This document shows positions 63,558 to 64,000 of a DNA stretch of 64,000 nt, piece by piece. The notes under the pieces were generated by a model. The model saw nothing but the letters and a program-made list of their open reading frames with translations, was not told where the DNA came from and searched no databases. The DNA lies in NCBI GenBank assembly GCA_958510875.1, contig OY294070.1, positions 45,035,299 to 45,099,298 on the forward strand, written 5' to 3'. The translations under genes and the position numbers were made by a program. The stretch's first letter is position 1. Every line of letters starts with the position of its first letter. This DNA comes from Endomychus coccineus (lineage: Eukaryota > Arthropoda > Insecta > Coleoptera > Endomychidae).

Positions 63558-64000
63558 TCATTTAAATGATTCATTGATTCTCATTTCATAGGGACGAGTT
63601 TTTTTATATATATTAAAGGCATTAGCCTGAGAATTATTTATAGTTATTTTGTCTTCATTGGTCTTGTTGACTGTACTTGCAGAGTTATTCCTTAATTTGT
63701 ATTTAGTCTGTTTGGGACCTTCTTCTTCTGAGGTAGACAGTTTAGTAGGCCCTGGCGTTGATGGTGCGCTTTGTGGTTTTCTTACTTGTAAATTCGCCAA
63801 CGCAATTACTTCATCGTTGTTTTTTAAATCACTAGCAGTGTAGACTTTATCATCAACAATTAGTTTGTCACCTTTTAAGATGGCTTTCCGTTGGTCTGCT
63901 TTTGCCAGATTTAGATGTTTTCTTAAGATTTGTTGATCCTCACGCTGTTTGATTGTTAAGTCGTTATTGATTGATATATTTGACCCTTTTAATTTATAGC
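63558..64000 (-). CDS. LINE ORF1, 3' part (copy 2, cut by window end)
   Basis: The last 147 or so codons of the coiled-coil RNA-binding ORF1 described at 49573-50403. The frame is open to the window edge, so the true start lies beyond it. Confidence 0.75.
   Translation of the reverse strand, partial: YKLKGSNISINNDLTIKQREDQQILRKHLNLAKADQRKAILKGDKLIVDDKVYTASDLKNNDEVIALANLQVRKPQSAPSTPGPTKLSTSEEEGPKQTKYKLRNNSASTVNKTNEDKITINNSQANAFNIYKKTRPYEMRINESFK

Larger units (their letters stand above)
59989..64000 (-). mobile_element. Two-ORF LINE in spacer copy 2 (runs past the window end)
   Basis: Same LINE at the same spacer position as 46004-50706, so it was duplicated with the spacer and not inserted independently. 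Its 5' end, and with it the start of ORF1, is cut by the end of the window. Confidence 0.8.

Overview
The window is arthropod, most likely insect, nuclear DNA. It is AT-rich, full of fragmented transposable elements, has GT/AG introns inside transposase genes, and contains no recognisable single-copy host gene. The species cannot be told from the sequence. Almost everything here is mobile or virus-derived, nested several layers deep.

Layout. 1-2740: minus-strand non-LTR retrotransposon (LINE) remnants. About 2890-11880: a decayed Ty3/gypsy-like element. Its gag is split by two insertions of another LTR family: a tandem LTR-internal-LTR-internal-LTR block (4455-8796, 4-bp duplication ACAC) and an inverted solo LTR (8901-10342, duplication ACCC). 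11940-18262: LINE remnants of several clades. 18290-20400: AT-rich DNA with short repeats. 20400-22440: two pieces of R2-like LINEs. 22860-28790: a hAT transposase remnant, split by a pogo-like transposon (23020-27296, TA duplication), which itself carries a LINE (25551-27133). 29700-32100: Tc1-like and PIF/Harbinger remnants.

32080-64000 is the most unusual part. A roughly 7-kb virus-like element (about 37377-44369, second copy about 51325-58354) is bounded by inverted repeats. It carries a compact morphogenesis cassette: an A32/FtsK-type packaging ATPase, three small overlapping reading frames (one DUF8207-like, one fibre-like), a stub resembling the start of an integrase, a degenerate PLA2-like frame, a minor capsid/penton-like protein and a double-jelly-roll major capsid protein of the F54H12.2 (Polinton/adintovirus) type. 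I see no DNA polymerase B, protease or complete integrase. Upstream of the ATPase gene lies an array of 20-bp repeats, each with a CACGTG core (11 in copy 1, 18 in copy 2). Elements alternate with a spacer holding a tRNA-like sequence. From the repeat array onward the two copies are nearly identical at an offset of 13,985 bp. The second copy runs past the window end.

The spacers also act as a clock. The upstream spacer has a LINE (33154-35956) missing from the other two. The later spacers share a different, apparently intact LINE (46004-50706 and its copy) missing from the upstream one. So the spacer family duplicated first, each lineage then gained its own LINE, and one lineage then duplicated again very recently (unless the last step is an assembly artefact).
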